This document shows positions 6,657 through 9,880 of a stretch of 9,880 nt of DNA, piece after piece. Position numbers and translations under genes: made by a program. The notes beneath the pieces were generated by a model. The model saw only the letters and a list, made by a program, of their open reading frames with translations, searched no databases and had not been told where the DNA came from. Positions within the stretch are counted from its first letter, which is position 1. Every line of letters starts with the position of its first letter. Source of the DNA: CAYJAD01 sp964371505 (GTDB lineage Bacteria; Desulfobacterota; Desulfovibrionia; Desulfovibrionales; Desulfovibrionaceae); the NCBI GenBank assembly GCA_964371505.1, contig CAYJNG010000091.1, forward strand, positions 1-9,880, given 5' to 3'.

Positions 6657-7247
6657 CTAAGACAAAGCTAACAATTGCACCGCCGCCAAATGGTCGAGTT
6701 CCTCTGCCAAGGCCAAGGCTTCCACCCCTGTGTTTCCCACACAAGTAAGGCCGTGTTGCGCCATCCATATGGCATCGTGCCCGCCGCCACATGCCGCCAC
6801 AGACTTGGCCAAAGCCTCGGTGCCCGGCTCAAAATTCTTCACAAAACCCATGCGTTGGCGTAGTAAGTCTGCCTCAAAAACAGGTATATGCAAAAATTCT
6901 TCCCGTGAGGCCATGCCAAGCTTTATCTCCAGTGCCAGCAAGTGGCGCGGGTGACAATGCACAATGGCCTGCACATCAGGGCGGCGTAAATACAATTGCA
7001 CATGCATAGAGCCTTCTGAGGAAGGGCGCACCTGCTCGTGAGCGCGAAACACCATACTTCCTTCCATGTCCACAAGGCAAATATCTTGCTTTTCTAAGTA
7101 GCCCTTAGCAGCACCACTGCGCGTCATGGCAACAAAATCCCCCACACGTAAGGATATATTGCCATTGAAGCCCGAAAGCAAACCCCTCCGCCAAGCCTGC
7201 TGGCAGAGGTTTAACATTTCTAGATAAATATTATGTGTTACCTGCAT
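6657..7247 (-). CDS. Class II aldolase/adducin family protein
   Basis: A complete 196-residue zinc aldolase-fold protein of the FucA/AraD/MtnB superfamily. Visible features: the phosphate-binding GNIS (29-32) and TRSG (42-45); SSEGSMH at 76-82 with E78 as the likely catalytic acid/base; the zinc ligands H97 and H99 in VHCHP; and H165 in AQHGL as the third ligand. By family these enzymes cleave or epimerise a phosphorylated sugar, or dehydrate methylthioribulose 1-phosphate. The exact substrate cannot be assigned: L-fuculose-phosphate aldolase is the usual label, and a role in 5-deoxysugar or methylthioribose salvage is an alternative suggested by the divergent SAM-cycle operon. The start is ATG 7245-7247 with GGGAGA 7 nt upstream. 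The gene appears monocistronic. Its promoter shares the long intergenic region with the SahR-like gene, so joint control is possible but unproven. Confidence 0.9.
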   Translation of the reverse strand: MQVTHNIYLEMLNLCQQAWRRGLLSGFNGNISLRVGDFVAMTRSGAAKGYLEKQDICLVDMEGSMVFRAHEQVRPSSEGSMHVQLYLRRPDVQAIVHCHPRHLLALEIKLGMASREEFLHIPVFEADLLRQRMGFVKNFEPGTEALAKSVAACGGGHDAIWMAQHGLTCVGNTGVEALALAEELDHLAAVQLLALS

Positions 7248-7293
7248 ACTTTATTCTCCCGTACAAGGCACAGTCTAAAAAAATCCTAGAAAA

Positions 7294-7321
7294 ACAATAG
7301 TAAAATATGCCAAAAAGTCAA
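7294..7321 (-). promoter_or_regulatory. Candidate promoter of the class II aldolase gene
   Basis: On the minus strand TTGACT (7316-7321) is followed after 16 bp by TATTGT (7294-7299). The predicted leader to the ATG at 7247 is about 40 nt. The -35 is a 5 of 6 match; the -10 is moderate. Confidence 0.45.
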
Positions 7322-7395
7322 CATCACATAAACACTATAAATAAAACTACTTTTTGCAACTATTAGCTTTGCAACATTTGTAGGTAATTCTCTAC

Positions 7396-7424
7396 TTGCC
7401 TATATGCTTAAAAACAGATATACA
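7396..7424 (+). promoter_or_regulatory. Candidate promoter of the sahR-ahcY operon
   Basis: TTGCCT (7396-7401), a 17-bp spacer and TATACA (7419-7424) form a moderate sigma-70-type promoter in AT-rich DNA. Transcription would begin near 7431, inside the inverted repeat that follows directly. Confidence 0.45.
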
Positions 7425-7442
7425 TATCAAGCTTTCTTGATA
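7425..7442. promoter_or_regulatory. Perfect inverted repeat, candidate SahR operator
   Basis: TATCAAG, four bases, CTTGATA: seven-base arms that match exactly. The length and A/T-rich dyad form fit an ArsR-family operator. The position, immediately after the candidate -10 and across the predicted start site, fits repression by the gene's own product. A second dyad, GATAT-AC-ATATC (7417-7428), overlaps its left edge. I have not compared it with a published SahR motif. Confidence 0.5.
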
Positions 7443-7480
7443 AATACAATCTCTGTGTAATTCATTATGACAGGTATTAC

Positions 7481-7504
7481 GGAGCATGTTGCTAGCAACA
7501 CTCC
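7481..7504 (+). other. Strong hairpin in the sahR leader, containing a 14-bp palindrome
   Basis: GGAG pairs with CTCC around a perfect palindrome TGTTGCTAGCAACA (7487-7500), with a CA bulge on the 5' side only. As RNA it forms a 9-bp stem with a CUAG tetraloop. It is not followed by a T-run, so it is not a standard terminator. It could instead act as a second DNA operator. Confidence 0.45.
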
Positions 7505-7724
7505 CAAAAACCAAGAGTAAGCGTTGCGTACTTTGCCACTCCTGCACAAAGGATGCGATAGCCATAAGGTGAGCTTACAAAACTTACACACAGAGCAACG
7601 CAAGCAAGAGAGTTTGTGCCTTATGCGCCACATGCAATATTTTGTCATGCAGCAAGCTTTCCTGTGTTTTTGCAAAATATTTTTTGTAAACACTTGTGCA
7701 CGCTCTCAAATACATGAGGAACCC

Positions 7725-8681
7725 ATGTCCATAGCCCTTACCTATTTTAAAGCCCTTGCCGATGAAACGCGCTTGCGTTTATTGCATGTGCTTGCCCATT
7801 ATGAGCTTTCCGTCAATGAACTGGTGAGCATTTTACAAATGGGTCAATCGCGCATTTCACGGCATTTAAAAATACTCACCGAGGCCAATTTATTACAATG
7901 GCGCCGCGATGGGTTATGGGTTTTTTACACCGTACCCAAGGAAGGGCCGGCGCAAGAATTTATCAAGAGCATGCTTCTCTTTGTAGATGCCAATGCGCTT
8001 ATGCAAAATGACGTGCACCTTGGAGCTCGCTGCATAGAAGAACGGGCCTTACGCACACGGCAATTTTTTAATGCCATTGCTGAAGATTGGGACATGCTTA
8101 ATGAAGAAATTCTTGGCTCCTTTGATTTGGCCCAAAGCGTTTGCGCCGCCGTGCCAAGCCCCTGCCACTTGGCGGTGGATTTAGGCTGCGGCACAGGCTC
8201 GGTGCTTGAAAAGCTTTTACACAAGGCTCAAACTGTGGTGGGTGTGGATGGCAGCCCGCGCATGCTAGAGCTGGCACGGCGCCGCTTTGCCACCGCAAGT
8301 CAAAACACGCAAAGCCCTTTGGAAGGGGAAGATGCGCGCATTTCCTTACGTATTGGGGAGCTTGACCACTTACCCCTGCGTGACGGCGAGGCAGACTTTG
8401 CTTGCATTAACCTTGTATTACACCATCTTTCCAACCCTCTTTTTACGCTTAAAGAAGTGCAACGCATATTGCGCCCCGGCGGCACGGTATTCATTGCCGA
8501 TTTTGATAAACACACCAACGAAAAAATGCGCGAAAATTTTGGAGATCGCTGGCTTGGCTTTGACCAAGACACCATGCAAAACTTTCTCCATGAAGCCGGT
8601 CTTTCCTTGGTAAATATACAACGTACAACATTGCAAAAAAGCCTCAATCTGCTTTTGATTGTGGCTACCAAAGCATCCTAA
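7725..8681 (+). CDS. sahR: SahR-like regulator: ArsR HTH fused to SAM-dependent methyltransferase fold
   Basis: A 318-residue protein with two parts. Residues 1-80 are an ArsR-type winged helix: FKALADETRLRLL (8-20) opens the fold and the recognition helix is QSRISRHLKIL (41-51), followed by a wing at about 58-70. Residues about 110-318 are a class I methyltransferase domain with motif I VDLGCGTG (151-158), acidic residue D175 in VVGVDGS, LDHLPLRDGEADFA (213-226) and LRPGGTVFIADF (249-260). Fusions of this kind next to ahcY in Desulfovibrionales are described as SahR, a repressor of methionine/SAM-cycle genes that binds S-adenosylhomocysteine; that assignment here rests on architecture and context. 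The ArsR metal-binding cysteine motif is absent, which fits a metabolite sensor. The frame is open back to ATG 7524, but ATG 7725 is chosen because the HTH begins right after it and GAGGA lies 5 nt upstream. It is co-transcribed with ahcY: its TAA shares a base with the ahcY AGGAG. Confidence 0.88.
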   Translation: MSIALTYFKALADETRLRLLHVLAHYELSVNELVSILQMGQSRISRHLKILTEANLLQWRRDGLWVFYTVPKEGPAQEFIKSMLLFVDANALMQNDVHLGARCIEERALRTRQFFNAIAEDWDMLNEEILGSFDLAQSVCAAVPSPCHLAVDLGCGTGSVLEKLLHKAQTVVGVDGSPRMLELARRRFATASQNTQSPLEGEDARISLRIGELDHLPLRDGEADFACINLVLHHLSNPLFTLKEVQRILRPGGTVFIADFDKHTNEKMRENFGDRWLGFDQDTMQNFLHEAGLSLVNIQRTTLQKSLNLLLIVATKAS

Positions 8682-8690
8682 GGAGTTTTT

Positions 8691-9880
8691 ATGTCCAACG
8701 CACAAGCCATTGATTTAAGCCTTAATTACAAAGTGGCCGATATGAGCCTTGCCGATTTTGGCAAAAAAGAAATGCAACTTTCTGAGCGCGAAATGCCAGG
8801 CCTTATGCAATGCATTGCCAAATACGGCGCTTCTAAGCCACTAAAAGGTTTAAAAGTTACTGGCTCTTTACATATGACCATTCAAACAGCCCTTCTTATC
8901 CAAACCCTGTACGAATTGGGCGCGGACATTCGCTGGGCCTCTTGCAACATCTTCTCCACCCAAGACCATGCCGCAGCAGCCATTGCTGAGCTTGGTTATG
9001 CCAAGGTATTTGCATGGAAGGGTGAAACCCTTGAGGAATACTGGTGGTGCACAGAAATGGCCATGACATGGCCCGATGGCTCCGGCCCAGACCTTATCGT
9101 AGACGATGGCGGTGACGTTACTCTTATGATACACAAGGGTGTGGAAGTGGAAAACAACCCTGCCCTCTTGGAACAAAAATACGACAATAAAGAGTTCCAA
9201 ATCATCATGCATCGTTTGGCCCTTTCTTACGCCAATGATAAAACACGCTTCCAACGTGTGGCTGCCAAAATCAAGGGCGTTTCTGAAGAAACCACCACCG
9301 GTGTGCATCGTCTTTACCAATTGGCCGAAGAAGGCAAATTGCTCTTCCCTGCCTTTAATGTAAACGATTCCGTAACCAAGTCTAAATTTGACAACCTCTA
9401 CGGCTGCCGTGAATCCTTAGCCGATGGCATTAAGCGTGCCACAGACATTATGATTGCCGGTAAGGTAGTTGTAGTTGTGGGCTATGGCGACGTGGGTAAG
9501 GGCTGCGCGCAGTCCATGCGTGGTTTTGGTGCTCGCGTTCTGGTTACAGAAATTGACCCCATCTGCGCCCTGCAAGCCGCCATGGAAGGCTATGAAGTAA
9601 CCACCATGGAAGACGCCCTTGCCGAAGGGGATATTTTTGTTACCTGCACAGGCAACTACCACGTTATCACCGGTGAGCACATGGAAGGCATGAAAGACGA
9701 AGCCATTGTTTGCAACATTGGCCACTTTGATAATGAAATTGAAATGAGCTACTTAGAAGATACCGACGGCATCACCTGCCTTAACATCAAGCCTCAAGTG
9801 GACAAATGGACCCTCAAAAGCGGCCGCTCCATTGTGGTACTTGCTGAAGGTCGCCTTGTGAACCTTGGCTGCGCCACAGG
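8691..9880 (+). CDS. ahcY: Adenosylhomocysteinase, 3' end beyond the window
   Basis: NAD-dependent hydrolase that splits S-adenosylhomocysteine into adenosine and homocysteine, relieving product inhibition of methyltransferases and feeding methionine resynthesis. 396 codons are visible, and the frame is still open at GRLVNLGCATG, about 75-80 residues short of a usual bacterial enzyme. Active-site residues by alignment with the human enzyme: H61, D139 in DDGGD, E200 in SEETTTGVH, K230 and D234 in VTKSKFDN, N235, and C239 in GCRES. The NAD-binding loop is VVGYGDVGKG (262-271). Residues about 150-190 form the roughly 40-residue insertion found in the long bacterial type and missing from the human protein. 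AGGAG (8681-8685) starts on the last base of the upstream stop codon, 5 nt before the ATG, so the gene is tightly linked to the SahR-like gene and probably shares its promoter and SAH-responsive control. Cytoplasmic tetramer by family. Confidence 0.97.
   Translation, partial: MSNAQAIDLSLNYKVADMSLADFGKKEMQLSEREMPGLMQCIAKYGASKPLKGLKVTGSLHMTIQTALLIQTLYELGADIRWASCNIFSTQDHAAAAIAELGYAKVFAWKGETLEEYWWCTEMAMTWPDGSGPDLIVDDGGDVTLMIHKGVEVENNPALLEQKYDNKEFQIIMHRLALSYANDKTRFQRVAAKIKGVSEETTTGVHRLYQLAEEGKLLFPAFNVNDSVTKSKFDNLYGCRESLADGIKRATDIMIAGKVVVVVGYGDVGKGCAQSMRGFGARVLVTEIDPICALQAAMEGYEVTTMEDALAEGDIFVTCTGNYHVITGEHMEGMKDEAIVCNIGHFDNEIEMSYLEDTDGITCLNIKPQVDKWTLKSGRSIVVLAEGRLVNLGCAT

Larger units (their letters stand above)
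7248..7724. other. 477-bp AT-rich divergent intergenic region with a long leader
   Basis: No convincing gene is present. From left to right it contains the candidate aldolase promoter, two direct TTTGCAAC copies (7353-7360, 7368-7375), the candidate sahR promoter, overlapping inverted repeats at 7417-7442, a hairpin at 7481-7504, and a 7-bp long-range pairing GCGTTGC/GCAACGC (7521-7527, 7595-7601). If the promoter call is right, the sahR leader RNA is about 290 nt. Confidence 0.6.

Noticed and set aside
7467..7520. 17-codon open frame in the sahR leader (MTGITEHV... ending at TAA 7518-7520)
   Set aside because: There is no ribosome binding site before the ATG, no run of methionine or other regulatory codons, and it overlaps the hairpin without a clear attenuator design.
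7511..7601. Partial resemblance to an SAH riboswitch (GAG-AAGCGTTGC followed later by GCAACGC) upstream of ahcY
   Set aside because: The other conserved block of that riboswitch (CCAGGCUCG-like) is missing, and the outer helix cannot be drawn. The operon also already encodes a protein regulator of the SahR type. A covariance model search would settle it.
7524..7724. Upstream extension of the SahR-like frame starting at ATG 7524 (67 more residues)
   Set aside because: The extension is cysteine-rich and unlike any ArsR N-terminus, whereas ATG 7725 has a good ribosome site and begins directly at the HTH fold.
8868..9725. Minus-strand open frames opposite ahcY
   Set aside because: They are shadows of a strongly coding gene; the + frame carries every adenosylhomocysteinase active-site motif.

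Overview
The window most likely comes from a sulfate-reducing or related deltaproteobacterium of the Desulfovibrionaceae type with moderate GC content. This is inferred from gene content and protein style, mainly the ArsR-methyltransferase regulator next to adenosylhomocysteinase, an arrangement known in Desulfovibrionales. I cannot name a species. There are eight protein genes, no RNA gene, and no insertion sequence, prophage or CRISPR array.

Layout. On the minus strand, 3637 to 4 holds an aspartate-type aminotransferase gene followed 25 bp later by a soluble hybrid sensor histidine kinase (GAF, PAS, HisKA, HATPase, degenerate receiver, true receiver), which probably starts at a TTG codon. 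Divergent from them is an sfsA-family gene (3770-4585, plus). Its stop codon touches a five-unit, 15-bp tandem repeat whose + translation reads like pentapeptide repeats. Convergent with sfsA is a secreted Pro/Ala/Ser-rich protein with a CxxCxxC cluster (5721-4642, minus). A 361-bp divergent region containing three TTTCC motifs phased at 21 bp leads to a shikimate-kinase-fold protein (6083-6637, plus) that lacks the usual substrate-binding arginine. Convergent with it is a class II aldolase (7247-6657, minus).

The right end is a SAM-cycle locus. A 477-bp AT-rich intergenic region carries a candidate promoter, a perfect inverted repeat placed where a repressor would block transcription start, and a strong hairpin. 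It is followed by a SahR-like ArsR/methyltransferase fusion (7725-8681) and, coupled to it, adenosylhomocysteinase (8691 to beyond the window end). In this model S-adenosylhomocysteine (SAH), the product of methyltransferases, is sensed by the regulator and cleaved by the enzyme it controls.

Most of the window is ordinary core genome. The points most worth a second look are the atypical kinase, the SahR operator and long leader, the pentapeptide-like repeat downstream of sfsA, the phased motifs before the kinase, and the cysteine-containing secreted protein of unknown function.
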